Source: Epiperipatus broadwayi
Lineage: Eukaryota; Onychophora; Udeonychophora; Euonychophora; Peripatidae
Direction: 5' to 3'
NCBI GenBank assembly: GCA_028023455.1
Contig: JAQFVV010012508.1
Coordinates: 310,001-374,000 of the forward strand
DNA: 64,000 bases
In this document: positions 46,489 to 58,338 of the stretch, piece after piece
Layout: each line of letters begins with the position of its first letter
How positions within the stretch are numbered: the stretch's first letter is position 1
Notes under the pieces: model-generated
Seen by the model: only the letters and a program-made list of their open reading frames with translations
The model's database searches: none
Told to the model about the DNA's origin: nothing
Translations under genes and position numbers: made by a program

Positions 46489-46960
46489 ATGATGCAGTGG
46501 ACTTCTCCTTATACGGAGTCTGGAATCTCTCAGCAACTATGTCCAGAGAAACTTGTTAGCCACTTTAACTTCCCTTTCCATTCCCCACCCTATTTTTTCC
46601 CATATCCTGCTCCATCCCATTTCCACAACATAATCTTTGTCACCTTCATGACTTTTATATCTAAATCCCCCTTATCTTTTCCCAAACTCAGCATAAAAAC
46701 CAATAACCCATTTTCTATATAATAACTTTGTTTATACTTCATTATTTGTATCCTGTCTGCTTTCAGGCATTTACATTCAATTAACAGATGCTTAATATTT
46801 TCTATGCCTTCCTTACAAAACTTGCAGACTAAATCACTCGCATTTTTCCATTTATGTGTATATTCCTTTGTTTGCTAAAGATCCCATTCGAGCCTTAAAT
46901 ATTAAACTACTTTCACCCAGTATTCCATTTACTTCTATATATATTTAAACTCTTTTTACT
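46489..46960 (-). pseudogene. LINE reverse-transcriptase tail with zinc knuckle
   Basis: Minus strand of about 46860-46770 reads KEYTHKWKNASDLVCKFCKE, then GIENIKHLLIECKCL: a C-x2-C-x8-H-x4-C motif typical of the C-terminal region of many LINE ORF2 proteins. The sequence is paralogous to 23940-24400. Truncated upstream; inactive. Confidence 0.68.
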
Positions 46961-46964
46961 CTCC

Positions 46965-47395
46965 ATACAAGTGACAAACTGTCCATACATTAGTCCCACT
47001 CAGAGTGAATCAAAGTAATCGATAAATACACAAGAAGGTTTGTGCACAAAATCCATATCTAGTGTCGCCTACTCATTCAATATCCCCAGACTTGGTTTCT
47101 AATTTGTGAATTTCATAAGTGAGGGGCCTTGACTCCAAGAGTACTGCACCTAGATATTGGGATCTAATACAACCTTTCAACATTACCTTTTACTTCATTA
47201 GTTAACTATAAAGCTATGAAACCAAAATGAAAACAGATATTTTCAATCCAAGCTCATTCGATTAGTCATACATATCTGAATCAAGTTCAGTATCTAAACA
47301 TTTTTGGTGTCTTTGGTTCTCTAATAACCATAGTTTCAATCATCCTGTGGGCTGGAATTGTATTAAACCATTAAATATCACATGATTACTATTTT
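46965..47395 (+). repeat. Diverged full-length family C unit
   Basis: Starts GACAAACTGTCCATACATTAG, passes AATATCCCCAGACTTGG and TTTCATAAGTGAGGGGCC, and ends with ATCCTGTGGGCTGGAATTG and AAATATCACATGATTAC. On the minus strand the core is CTTATGA ... GAAAC (one change). Confidence 0.8.
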
Positions 47396-47489
47396 CTACA
47401 TTTACATTAAGTATCACACGATCAATCAAAAAAAGAAACAACTAACTACAGACAATATTGGACATATTCTAAGCCATTATCATATAAAG

Positions 47490-47850
47490 ATAACATATAC
47501 CACTTACCAAAAAATTAATAACTTTATAATCAAATCTAAAGACTCAATCCCTCTTGAAGCGCATGGAGTTTCTGAAATTCCATGTAACATTTGTAAACCT
47601 TTTTATATAGCTATGAGTAATCATCATATCAATCTTAGAAGAGACGAACATATTAATGCAGTTAAAAATACTCATCATCATCGGCACTATTTCTCCATGC
47701 TATAGATGCATGTCATAGTTTTGACTTTTCTAATATGAGAATACTATCCAGATGTGACAAGAGAAGCTATTGAGATCTTTAAAGGACCAGAGTATATCAA
47801 TGAACTTGATGATACATGCATATTACCTTCTATTTGGATTTTTTTTTTTA
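47490..47850 (+). pseudogene. Penelope-like GIY-YIG endonuclease remnant
   Basis: 47525-47690 reads IIKSKDSIPLEAHGVSEIPC, then NICKPFYIAMSNHHINLRRD and EHINAVKN. This matches the Penelope endonuclease pattern L-K-D-x...H-G-V-Y-x-I-P-C-x-C-x-x-x-Y-I-G-x-T-x-R...R-x-x-E-H-x-x-D-V. Gly of YIG is Ala here and the Arg is retained. After a frameshift the C-terminal part (HSFDFSNMRILSRCDKR, AIEIFKGPEYINELDDTCIL) follows to about 47845. The RT domain is missing. Inactive. Confidence 0.8.
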
Positions 47851-47974
47851 AAAAAAAAAACCTCATTAATCTAAATTTCTCATAAATATTATTTTTATTT
47901 TCTATTAATAGAACATTCATTAATATTATACATGAGTATTTACAGCATCTCTACAATTAATTTATAATATTTGT

Positions 47975-48030
47975 TACCCAGTTGATGATCAGTGTTATTT
48001 GGTCAAAATGTTGGTATATATATATATTCA
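47975..48030 (+). repeat. Penelope-type 3' end with degenerate hammerhead-like box
   Basis: CCAGTTGATGATCAGTG, TTATTTGGTC, AAAATGTTGG and then (TA)n. In known Penelope elements a CTGATGA...GAAAC hammerhead box and GTTGG occur in the terminal repeats. Here both core boxes are mutated. Confidence 0.4.
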
Positions 48031-48645
48031 ATAAATTATACACGAATGTACCTGAATAATATTTTATTTATATCTGTAGTCCATCTTTGATTTAATAAAT
48101 TGATAAGAGTCTTTACAAGAAAATCAACTTTTTTTTTCATTCATTAAAAAAAAGGTCAAAATTATACTGAAAATATGAATGTTGGATCAAAGATCAGGGC
48201 TTCTCAAACTTGTATGGAAACTTTTGGGAGAAATCGACACCATTATCGTGAATGATGACTTAATACTTTTGTAAAAGTCTATACTGATTTTAAAAAAAAG
48301 AGATCCTGTTAATGCTTAAAATATAATTGCTTTCGCTTTCTGATGTAACAATAATATGTGGTCTCTTGTCATCAGAGAATAATGTATGTGTATATTAAAT
48401 TCTTTATTTAAAAACAAATTAAAGTAACTATAGTATTATTATAAGCAGCTCACCATTGGTTTCTATTATCTTTAATACAATTGATTAGCTACTCCTCAAA
48501 GGTTAGAGTTACATCATGAACTTTAATTAGCTATTCACATTATTAAGATGCATTTAAGATTTCTTTTGTTAACTAAATCTTATGATTCTCTCAGCCCAAA
48601 AAATAGTAAAAAAAATGTTAGGATTTAAAAACAAAAAATATTTCT
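48031..48645 (+). other. Intron sequence, nothing recognised
   Basis: No feature I can support. Confidence 0.4.
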
Positions 48646-48649
48646 CTGG

Positions 48650-49312
48650 AAAAACTTGAGCTGAATCAAGCCATTATGAAAAGGTATAACCATAGCGATA
48701 TCTTCTCACACAATAGCATCACATGATCACCATTTCTTATGCTTGCACGTAACTGTCATTAAAACAGGCAAAACTCCATATTAGTGCCACTCAATGCCAT
48801 CCAGAGTATCAATGGATGCCAAAAGACTACAGTAGTGTCACTCAGTGCCAGCCAGAGTAATCAATGGATGCCAGAAGACTTGAGTAGACACTAGATGGGG
48901 ATTTTATGCACAAGCCTTCTGGAATCCATTAGTTACTCTGGCTGGCACTGAGTGGAACTACTGTATGGAGAGTTTTGCCTGTTTTAATATCACTTAATAG
49001 CACTGAGTTAACTTTCAGCAAATTCTCACCAGAATCATGCAAAATTAATTAACTAACTGCACCAGGAGCCAGAATATATGGTTTATAAAATATGCAAATT
49101 ATTGCAGTGAGAAATGTAAATTATACATTATAATTTGCATATTTTATAAACTATATATTCATCCTGCTTTCAGCACAGTTAGTCAATTAATTTTGCACTA
49201 TGATTCCGGGGAGAATTCGCTGAAAGTTAATTGGGTGCTATTAAGTGAGAAGATATTTATACGATTATACCATTTCATAATGGCTTGACTCAGCTCAAGT
49301 TTTTTCATAGTA
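48650..49312. mobile_element. Foldback split by a family C insertion
   Basis: The outer arm 48652-48716 continues at 49005-49110 and is inverted at 49120-49312 (AACTTGAGCTGAATCAAGCC / GGCTTGACTCAGCTCAAGTT). The inner hairpin is TATAATTTGCATATTTTATAA-like. The interrupted arm carries the family C insert 48717-48994. The two sides of the insert read CACACAATAGCA and CACTTAATAGCA, an imperfect 12-bp target duplication that the intact opposite arm supports. Confidence 0.85.
48725..48995. mobile_element. Family C foldback nested in another foldback
   Basis: GGCAAAACTCCATATTAGTG at the left, CACTGAGTGGAACTACTGTA and GGAGAGTTTTGCC at the right, inverted. A 60-bp segment (AGTGCCACTCAATGCCA...GGATGCCAAAAGACT) is tandemly duplicated near the left end. 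The centre, including the hammerhead-like core, has been deleted. Confidence 0.82.
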
Positions 49313-49780
49313 TTTCATTCATATATGAAAAGACTTTCATGTCAAATAATTACAAAAACTATTACTAAAGGAAGCATAAGATAAACTAATTTGAAGTAGA
49401 ACTTAAACATTTTGATGAAGCATTTACTTATTTGAATAAGAATATTTATAATTCAGTAATGAAATGTTCTACCCTGTAAATTCAGTGTATTAATATTTAA
49501 ACAGAAAGATTATAGAGATATTGTTTGTCAGTGATAGAGAAAAACAATACCTCATACCTAAGACAATTTGTGGGGGTGCTAGTTCAGAAAATTTTTAGCC
49601 ATTGTTTTAACATTGTGTAAAATGAAAGAAACATATAAAAAGAAAATTTATACATAAACTTGATAAAATTCTAAAAAAGTTTTAGACCTGATGTGATTAA
49701 AACTTAACCTCGAGAACAAATCTGTAAATAAACACTAAGTTAAACACATTTACAATCTTCTAGAAATAAAAATAAAGGTA
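49313..49780 (+). other. Intron sequence, nothing recognised
   Basis: No supported feature. Confidence 0.4.
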
Positions 49781-49784
49781 CTGT

Positions 49785-50680
49785 TCTATTATCTCATGTC
49801 AGCCACTTTATGGTGTTATTTATATGCAAAAACACATGAATATGCCATTTATGTGGCTGCTTCCAGTCATTTCTATGCAAAAGCACAGAAAGAAGCCTTT
49901 TTAGCATGTTGTTCTGGCAGTCTGCCTGATGCTTCATACTACACCCTTTATCCCAATGCTGACAGTTCAACATTTGCTACAATATCGTATGAGAGTGTTT
50001 GGACTTCAGCCTGCCACAACTCTTCAAATATGCATGTCAAAGTAATTAGCTTACATGTCATCTGACCTACTATTACCTCCTAACAATTGTAAACCCATTG
50101 CCATGCTTCCCTCCTCAACATGGAACCTTCACAAAATTCGGAAAGGGTACATCCAAGCAAGATTTTGACCAGCTCATGTTTGCGTGAGAACATGTCCATG
50201 ACAAATAAAATGGCTGACTGCAAAACAGCCATTCAAATTGTGCCAACTACCATCCCCAGAAGCTGGCATGGTGGCATTTCTATAGGACAACATGCTCCTA
50301 CATGCCAAGAGATGTGTTTGTGGTGAAATGATGAGACTAGAGATGTCCAAAACCATCTCACAGTTCAGATGCCAGTCCTGTTCCTGTCAACGGAAGTGTT
50401 CTCTTCAAAAGAGAAGACCTGCTTCAATGGCTCCAGAATCCCATTCATTTTGAAAGCCTTAGTATGAGTCAGGTTCAGGAATGAAGCATGTTTTGGTAGC
50501 TTATGTCCATTTCTTTGGTTTGTCCATTTAGAAGAAGTTCACTCTGGCCATCTCCAGTATTTAAGAATTGGATGATGAAGTATTTCGGAAAGCAATAAAA
50601 GAATGTAGACACATGATACCAAGTACTGCACAGTATTGCAGATACAGTTGAACAACCTATTAACATTAATATATCGGTAT
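49785..50680. other. Island of higher GC with coding-like texture, unidentified
   Basis: Base composition changes sharply (about 40-45% GC by eye). Open stretches exist on both strands: + 49796-50065 (89 codons, MSATLWCYLYAKTHEYAIYV...), + 50120-50326, and minus frames over 50470-50120. None has a motif I recognise, and no splice sites compatible with the host gene bound them. It could be a decayed retrogene or a transposon gag-like region. I do not call a gene. Confidence 0.35.
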
Positions 50681-51540
50681 ACTATCCCATAAGTTACTGT
50701 GCTACAAAAAAACCCAATCCATTATGAAAATGAATAAAAAACCCTTTTTCCTTAAAGACATTTAATTAATTTAGATGTGGATATTATACCAGCATTTATT
50801 CCTAGCATAAGTAATTATTAATAGCTCTCATTGTTGAACTATTTATGCACATGGATCTGATTCATATTGAATATCTAAATCTATGAAAAAGATTATATGG
50901 TACTTCTCTATTTCAAATCTTAAATGAGCAGATGTGTATATAACTATTGGCCTTCTAATGCATAATTAATTAATACATATCTGGTTTGATTAAGTATACA
51001 TATTGTACCAATATTGAAATTGGCACATACTAATTTATCTAAAAAAATTATTAAAGCAATCTTTCATAAAAGAAAAACATTCAAATGCTGAAGAGTTTAT
51101 TACAGTTTGTTTTTGAAAAAATAAGAGTCAAATAGTTTTCTATCATTAGAGTTTGAAATAAAAGTTAGAAAATAATTGATTAAAAGGAGGGAGGGGGAGT
51201 TTTCCTATAGAAAAAACTAAGAGTTCATAAAAGTTAAAGAGTGTTATTATTATAAATTAAAAGTTAAAATATAAATCTCTTTTCATTCCAGTTTATTAGA
51301 ATAAATGGGTATATATGTGCGATGGTAAATAAAAATAAATGTTAGCTTGTTAATTAGATATATAATAAATGCGTGTTAAAATAATATTGAAAAACACATG
51401 AAAATAAATATTGAAATGAAATGTATTTAAAAACACAGCAGTGAGTTACTAATCAAAATTATAAAACAATACGTTTGTGATAGCTGCTAATTGAAATACC
51501 CAACAACAAGATTAAAAAGAATTGGCTACTAAAGGAATTT
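50681..51540 (+). other. Intron sequence, nothing recognised
   Basis: AT-rich. Confidence 0.4.
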
Positions 51541-51544
51541 CGAC

Positions 51545-52530
51545 AACTCATATTGCCGGCAGACATTAAAATGAAAACACTTTGCATACATAAATAACTA
51601 GATTTTTATTGTACGTCCAGTTTCAGTTTCAGCCTAGTTTTCAGTGTCAGTCTTGTTTCAGTTCAGATAATAGTGCAGTTTATATTATGTATCCAGAAAC
51701 AGAAATGCAGTGCTGAGCAGCTTTTGGGAATATACGCTCGTACTTCAGCCTTTTAGTCCAACAAGATCATCAAAACCTGCCTGTGAAATAATGTCTAAAT
51801 AACAGCTCAGAAATCTTCCGTCAATGTTCAACTGTCTCCAAGAATAAAACCAACGGATTAGCATCAAATCTTCTCAAGAAACGTCAAATCTAACTGGTTA
51901 GATATACTCCGTCAGAAGCAGCTAACAACAAGCAATATTCACATTCCAAAAATCCTAGGTAAAACATTTTATTATTCTCATTTATATATAGTAGCCACCA
52001 CTGTAATTTGTAAATCCTACAGAGACAAGTAATTTGAACTCTATAAGCTTGCATAAAATGTGCATGTTTGTGAATGTTAGATAATTTATCAATGTCAAAT
52101 ATTATTTTGTTTTCTCTTAAGACATATTATAGTGTGTTAAATTAAAATGTGTGTATGTTATATTAGATTTAGAAAATGTTTAAAATTAGTAAATGTTAAT
52201 TAAAATAAATGGTCTTTAAAACTTTATTTGCCGGTCAATTCTTTTTATCAATTTCTTTTTATCAATATCTTTTTACCAATTCTTTTTCTATATTTTATTA
52301 TTGATTAAAATTAGACTGGGCTAGTTTTGGGATCGTTTTGAGCGCTGGATTATGAGTCTTCTGACCAAATACGTTAGTCTGAGACTAGCTGGTGCCCCCG
52401 GGGTTTACTCCGAAACAAATAAAGTGTTTAGATAGTAGGGGTTTGAATCTAGCAGCTGAGGTAGGTCATTGTTGATAATTAAAGCCATCAATAATATCTC
52501 CCATTTTGCTCGAATGTGCCGGTTCGTTCA
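51545..52530 (+). repeat. Moderately GC-richer repeat-like segment with B-box
   Basis: Less AT-rich than the surroundings. Contains a TTTCAG-rich stretch (51620-51670: CCAGTTTCAGTTTCAG...), three 15-bp units of TTCTTTTTATCAA at 52236-52285, and GGGGTTTGAATCTAGC (52437), a B-box-like strand. It may be a SINE or solo terminal repeat, but boundaries are not evident. Confidence 0.35.
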
Positions 52531-53535
52531 CATAACATTTATAATTTAAATAAGATTATAAATGTATTATGAAGAAGTTTGAAACCAGCCAAAACATATA
52601 TACATGTAAGTAAAGTTCTTCTGTGGATCGATCTGGTACAATATATAATAAATATAACTTGTCTAATTTATTTATAAATGAGTTTTGTCTTTCATAGCAA
52701 GGTGAGAGTAAAATTTTGAAGAAAAAATTGTTTTGAATTTATTTTAATTTCTATCATCCAACTTCTCTTTTATATACATATTTTATTCCACATCATCAAT
52801 TTATAACAAATCAACAAACTTGTTGATTTTGTAAATACACTAATACATTAATATATAAAGATATTAAAAATTAATTTTTATGCTGGCAGCCCGGTAATGT
52901 TATATTTCTGTGTTCTTGCATAGCATCAATGCCATCAAGCAGCTAATATGAGCTAATAGAGCAGTACCAAAATAAATTATTTTTTACCTCAGTATTACAT
53001 AATTTTGTGATTTGGATAAACTTGTTACTGAAAATCTTGCTTCCACTGCTAATTTAATGTTTTAAACTATGTCATGCAAAAATGCTGGTACAACGAAATG
53101 GTCATTTTCATTTCTATTGTGTAGAACATCAAAAAGTTCAGTCCTCCCCATTTTGATTGGTTTAAATGTGATCATTGTTATAAGATAAATACTTGTTTGT
53201 TTGTTTTTATTATTTTTTTTACAATAAAATTTTAGATTGCTATTTGTTCAAAGATTTCATGCAGGCATTATTTTACAAGATCACAAAATTAGAACAATTA
53301 TTGCCAGATAAATGCAACTTGATCCATTCATTTAAAAATATGTTGTGTTTGGCTGAATTGGAGGGTTCAGACTCAAACCAACAGTAATATCAAAAATATA
53401 AACACTCACTATTTAATATAACTATACATACATATTATATAATCAATAAATACAATTTGACATATAACTTAGTCAATAATGAGCTGGTCATGCTGAATGA
53501 TTGGATTCACTTTCAGCTATATATTAACTTGCCTC
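52531..53535 (+). other. Intron sequence with an uncalled 64-codon frame
   Basis: 53193-53387 has an open frame ending ITKLEQLLPDKCNLIHSFKN... and a possible acceptor (AAAATTTTAG at 53227-53236), but no compatible donor or family motif. Left uncalled. Confidence 0.3.
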
Positions 53536-53539
53536 ATGA

Positions 53540-54020
53540 GTTCTAGTCTTACCTCTTCTGGCTGTACTGGACAGCTTGCCTCGAGTTTGTTAAATTACTC
53601 TTCTGGCTGTATTAGATAACTTGCCTAGAGTCTGCCATAGCCATAGCAGCTTCCAGTCCTATTGGACTTGCCTGACTGTGTAGACCTATCAGTAGTGAAT
53701 ATAGTAGAAACACCTTCACTGTTGGAAGTGGTTTCAATGTAGAGCACATTCAATCATTCAGATAGACAGACATTCTCTCTCTTAAGAGTGCATACTGTTG
53801 GTTAGGTTAGATAGACATTCTCTCTGGCTTGCCTCCAAAAAGGCTGATTATTTATTGCCAGATCCCCTACCATACTGGCAACAATCAGGTTCAGAGAGCC
53901 TAACCAATGGTGTGATTTTGTTTACACATTGGCCATACTTGTGTTTCACCCTTTGGCCATGTTTATACATTGGTTATCCACATGTGTACACATTGGTTAG
54001 CAACAACACATGCTCACTCC
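53540..54020 (+). repeat. GC-richer segment of short diverged repeats
   Basis: CTCTTCTGGCTGTA occurs at 53552 and 53598, TTGCCT(C/A)GAGT twice, AGATAGACA(G)ACATTCTCTCT twice (53760, 53810), and ACATTGG(C/T)(C/T)A several times (53925-54000). A scrambled minisatellite-like region with no gene recognised. Confidence 0.55.
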
Positions 54021-54604
54021 AATCAGGTAAGGAAGGAATCTGGACTATTTCACATCTGAAGGCAAGGTCAGATATGATGGAATAAAATCCACTGTTCTTG
54101 CTTTGCTGCTTAAGGATTATATAATGTACAAGTATAAAGAAAAAATTAAAGAAAAAAATACTCATTATGAATATTATAGGAGACACTGCAGATAGACAAA
54201 ATGCCACTACTAATTGTGGTATTAATGTTATTTTGCTTGAGATAGATTGCCAATTCACTGGTTAGTTATTAATATATATTCTGTATTTATTATCAATGAT
54301 GACTATCTTGATTATAAAAATAAAATAGATGTATAAGATATCATGCCAAACTATTATTAGGTAAACAAATACTTCAAAAAAATTTCAATACGTTTTAAAT
54401 TATTGTTTGCATTATATTTTAAAATATCACTGCATGCCATATTTTCATAAAATAAAATTCAATCTAACATTTATAACTAAGATATTGATATATATTTATA
54501 ATTTGCTATCGAATTATTTGATTGTATTAAATAGAAATTGTAATCAGTTAATGTATCTTAATAAGTTTAGCATTTCATTTGTAAGTTATTTTCATGAACA
54601 ATAA

Positions 54605-54715
54605 AACCTTTTTGCGGAATAATACGGAAGTACTGAAAACATTTACTGACAGTTAGTTTACATATAGCCCATAGGGGGTTTCCAGTACTTCTGCATTATT
54701 CATGAACAATAGTAT
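54605..54715. repeat. Short inverted repeat
   Basis: GCGGAATAATACGGAAGTACTG pairs (with changes) with CAGTACTTCTGCATTATTC. About 100 bp in total. Confidence 0.65.
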
Positions 54716-55120
54716 AATGAAAGCGTTTCATCATAATTACTTGAATGCTTGTTGTTTTGTAATAAGTTGTATATTTACTTTTTTTAAGTCAAAGAAATAA
54801 TTTATTTACTTAACAAAAACTAATTCAACAACATTTTATATATAATTTTTACAGATGCAATATAAAAAAAATAAAATTATATTAAATAAAAGTCATGGAA
54901 TTGAAATATTAAAAATCTACATAGCAAATAAAATAAAAACAAGTTGATTTTAATACAAAATCAAAAATTACATTTTGAAAGATTAAATTAATGACTTTCA
55001 AAAATAAGTTTACAGAAAATTTAAAAAAATAATATTTAAGGAACAAGAAATAAGATGAATCAACAATATTGCAAAGTGGATAAACATTTTTTTGGTACTG
55101 GTTCGTACATGACTTTTACT
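54716..55120 (+). other. A-rich intron sequence
   Basis: Nothing recognised. Confidence 0.4.
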
Positions 55121-55124
55121 ATTT

Positions 55125-55325
55125 TGGTTTTTAAGGGGCGCCCCAAACTCACCACTGACACATTCAAGCAATAAATGAGATCAAACAAACCACAAGGGGT
55201 GGTGATGTAATCTTCCAATTATTTTGACCATTTTACAAAATGACATTTTTCATTAATAATTAAAAAATTAACATGCAAATTTTGCAAAACTATGCTTAAT
55301 CAAATCACATGATTAAAACATCCAA
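55125..55325 (+). repeat. Left arm of a 2.6-kb-spaced inverted repeat
   Basis: CAAACTCACCACTGACA...GCAATAAATGAGATCAAA and ATTTTGACCATTTTACAAAATG are found inverted at 57755-57930 (TTTGATCTCATTTATTGC...CAGTGGTGAGTTT). GGCGCC lies at the outer edge of this arm. Confidence 0.8.
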
Positions 55326-55569
55326 ATTAAAAGGTAAAAAATAAAATTGCATAAGCTCAAACTAAGCTTTAAAAAAGATCCAAAAAATACGTAAGCTAAA
55401 GCAAAAAATAAAAAGTAAAATTGCTCAAATTAAGCTAAAATAAAATTGCATATAGTCAAGCAAGAAATGGTAATAACCATGTGTTGAATATAAGAGCATT
55501 TGCATACTCAAAGATAAAAAATTAAAAGAAAAAAAAACAACTTTTAGCAAAAAGTAAATACTGTATATC

Positions 55570-55608
55570 AATGTGTGTGTGTGTCTGTGTGTGTGTGTGT
55601 GGGGGGGG
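55570..55608 (+). repeat. (TG)n microsatellite with G8
   Basis: GTGTGTGT interrupted by one CTG, followed by eight G. Confidence 0.95.
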
Positions 55609-55911
55609 TCCAACAGAGTACTCACTTGAGCAAAATATCTAATTATTATGCAATCAAATATGAAAAAATTAGCACAGACTGTAAATGCACGACCAAAATA
55701 AAACCAAAAAAAAAAAAAAGTAAATATATTATTGAAAAAATAAATTCATCAACAAAAACAATTAATAGACCTACTTATGAAATGAATAAAACATGCTTTT
55801 GGCTGTAGAACAGAATTTGGTCAACAATATTTATTGTATGGTGACCATTTCAAATAGTTTACGGAATATTTGAGCAAGAAAAACCCCAACAAATTACTAT
55901 TATCATATTCT

Positions 55912-56175
55912 ATATAAGGGATTCGAATTCAGACTTTCACACGACCCTCAACTCACCATGCCATCTCATATTGCTGACCCACTTGATCATACACATGTTG
56001 AAAAAATAAATAATCACCAATATACATGTTTCATGCTAAACCAGCAATCATCCGTTGGTCCAGATTACTATCTCCACACATATATACAACCAGTGCTCAG
56101 TTTTATATTAAGATTGCCAATCTTCATACTTTAAGGGACAGACTTCAGAGTATTCCAGCCCACAGCTGATGGAAC
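55912..56175 (-). repeat. Family B monomer
   Basis: Plus strand starts AGGGATTCGAATTCAGACTT (minus-strand B-box-like GAATTCGAATCCC). On the minus strand 56016-56059 has ACCAA, CGGATGA (one change from CTGATGA), the hairpin TTGCT-GGTTT-AGCAT, GAAAC, ATGTA, TA, TTGGT. Apart from the single core change this is as complete as the copy at 41400. Confidence 0.82.
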
Positions 56176-56575
56176 GTTCATTAATAAATGAATATGTTAT
56201 CCATAATTCTCACATATTAAAATATTATGGATATTTTGTTAAGCATAAAAAAAAAAAAAAAACTTTTAAGCAAAAAAAAGAAAAATTTCAAAGACAATAC
56301 TTTAAGAAATATTTGAGCAAAAAAAAAGTTATTATCGATTATCGAAACGTAAATTGCGAATAAAAAGTAAAATGATAAAAATATATTACATATTACCTGA
56401 ACCTTGTAAAGTTATTTTCTATGGCTAAACATTGTGAAAGTCAGTAATAAAATGAAGCCAAAGAGACTACATGATTATGATCAGGGATTCAGGTTGATGT
56501 CATTGACTTAGTCAAACTTTCTTTTAAAGGGATAATAAAAATCAAGAGGGGGGGGGGTATTTTTTTTATTTGACC
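56176..56575 (+). other. A-rich intron sequence
   Basis: Lysine-rich frame 56169-56363 is a product of A runs. A G9 run is at 56548. Nothing recognised. Confidence 0.4.
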
Positions 56576-56579
56576 CACA

Positions 56580-57345
56580 TATCTATACAAGTATTAGCTA
56601 ACTATTAAACTAATAATTATCTTTCGATCTAACTTTAATCTATCAATATATTTATTATTTAACTTGTCTCTATTTATTTTTCTATCAATCTGTTTATTAT
56701 TTACCTATATCTTTATTGAGATACTCAACTATCTCTTGTTTGTCACTCCATCTGCTTATTTATTTATTGACTCTCTGTTTATATATCTACCTGACTTTCT
56801 ATATGTCTATCTATATATGAGTCTCGTTTATTTATTTATCTATCTATTTATTTATTTAATTAATCTTTATTTTTCTATAAATCTGTTTATTATTCACCTG
56901 TCTCTCTTTCTGTTTACTGAGTTATCCATGTATCTCTCTTTTAATTATCTTTTTGTCTGCTTATTTACTTACTGTCTCTCTGTTTATCTATCTGCCTGTC
57001 TTTCTATGTGTTTATTTATATATCAATCTTATTTATTTATTTCTCTGCTTTTTATATAATTATTTATGCATCCAATCATCCATTTATCTTTCTAGCCAAC
57101 CACCTATTCACTATCTGTTTTTCTGTCTATCTATACATCTATATTTATCCATCCATTTATCTATGTTTCCATCTTTCTACCTAGCCATCCATCGATCTAT
57201 ATACATCTAACTAGCTATCCATCTTCCAAATGCATCATCTCCAATGATCCATTTATCTCTCCATCCATCTATCTGTTCATTCATCTATCTAATTATCTGG
57301 TTTTCTATTTATTTAGCTTTTTCTATCTTTTCATTTATTTTTGCA
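56580..57345 (+). repeat. Degenerate (CTAT/TTTA)n region of about 760 bp
   Basis: Pyrimidine-rich tetranucleotide repeats with an internal imperfect duplication of about 210-220 bp (TTTTCTATCAATCTGTTTATT near 56680; TTTTCTATAAATCTGTTTATT near 56871). The three long frames rich in Leu, Tyr, Ile, Phe and Ser are low-complexity artefacts and not membrane proteins. Confidence 0.85.
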
Positions 57346-57750
57346 TCTAATCGTACCTTTAATTATCTGACTAGTGACCAAGAAATCCAGAAAAGCTGCC
57401 TTGATTTTTGTCTTAGGTTTGAGATATGTTTAGAATGGTGATTTATTGGATGATTTGATAGCTCAACAAGCTTGTTGAACTCATTGATAGTTACCAAGAG
57501 CTGGAGAGGTATTTGAGATTATAGATAACTATTATGCTGATGTTGATTTAAGAGTGCCAGTAATAATACATAAGGTTTCTTTGATTTGAGTATCCACAAG
57601 ATTAGTATGATATTTTTGCACCATACTGGAAAACAATATTTAGCTACGGAACAAACAAGGACTATTCTATAAGTTTTAAGAAAGTCAATATTAGAGCCTT
57701 GTGAAATGGTTGCAAGTTATCACTCTTGTATGTTTTATTCACATGATTTG
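57346..57750 (+). other. Intron sequence, nothing recognised
   Basis: TGATAGCTCAACAAGCTTGTTGAACTC (57458) is a small palindrome (CAACAAGCTTGTTG). No gene. Confidence 0.4.
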
Positions 57751-57754
57751 ATCA

Positions 57755-57930
57755 AGCATAGTTGTAAAAAATTTGCATGCTAATTTTTTAATTATTGATG
57801 GGAAAATGTGATTTTGTAACAAATGATCAAAATAATTGAAATATCACCCATTATTGTGATCCCTTATGGTTTTTTGATCTCATTTATTGCTTGGATTTGA
57901 CAGTGGTGAGTTTTAGGCTCCTTCTATGGG
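57755..57930 (-). repeat. Right arm of the 2.6-kb-spaced inverted repeat
   Basis: Reverse complement of 55135-55315, at roughly 80-85% identity by eye. The two arms enclose a family B copy and the CTAT region. Confidence 0.8.
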
Positions 57931-58338
57931 TAACAACCAAGCAATATTCAACCAAGAATATCTATTTTCTGCTTTCTTGTAGGATAGGATGCTGGGTTTA
58001 AAAAATTAGATACTATTTCTAATATAAACAATCTATTCTTCCTGTTTTCTTTCTTTAATCACTTAAGTTAGTGTATTGCATACTAAACCAGTACCTATTT
58101 TTTATAAAATTATAATCTTACATATTCAATATTTGCTAATAATAATTATAATTTTTAATATTTATTAATTCTAAATAAATATCTTACTTTAGTAATATAC
58201 ATGTACCTATTTTTATGAGATTTTCATTGCAATATGAAAACAATCTATATTGATAGATAATTATATTAAAAATGCTAAGTTTGTGTGTGTGCATTTGTAA
58301 ATCACATCATAAGTAAATAAAAAATTATATATTTTTAG
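57931..58338 (+). other. Intron sequence upstream of exon f
   Basis: AT-rich, ending in TATATATTTTTAG, the acceptor. Confidence 0.5.

Noticed and set aside
52375-52450. LTR primer-binding site (TGGTGCCCCCGGGG)
   Set aside because: No adjoining LTR boundary or second LTR; the nearby B-box-like strand favours a tRNA-derived repeat.
53193-53387. 64-codon frame considered as the missing exon of the C2 domain
   Set aside because: No loop-1 motif, no consensus donor, and the length and phase do not fit exons e and f.
56664-57441. Frames of 131, 85 and 65 codons resembling hydrophobic membrane proteins
   Set aside because: Translation of degenerate CTAT/TTTA repeats; composition is low-complexity and the repeats continue outside the frames.
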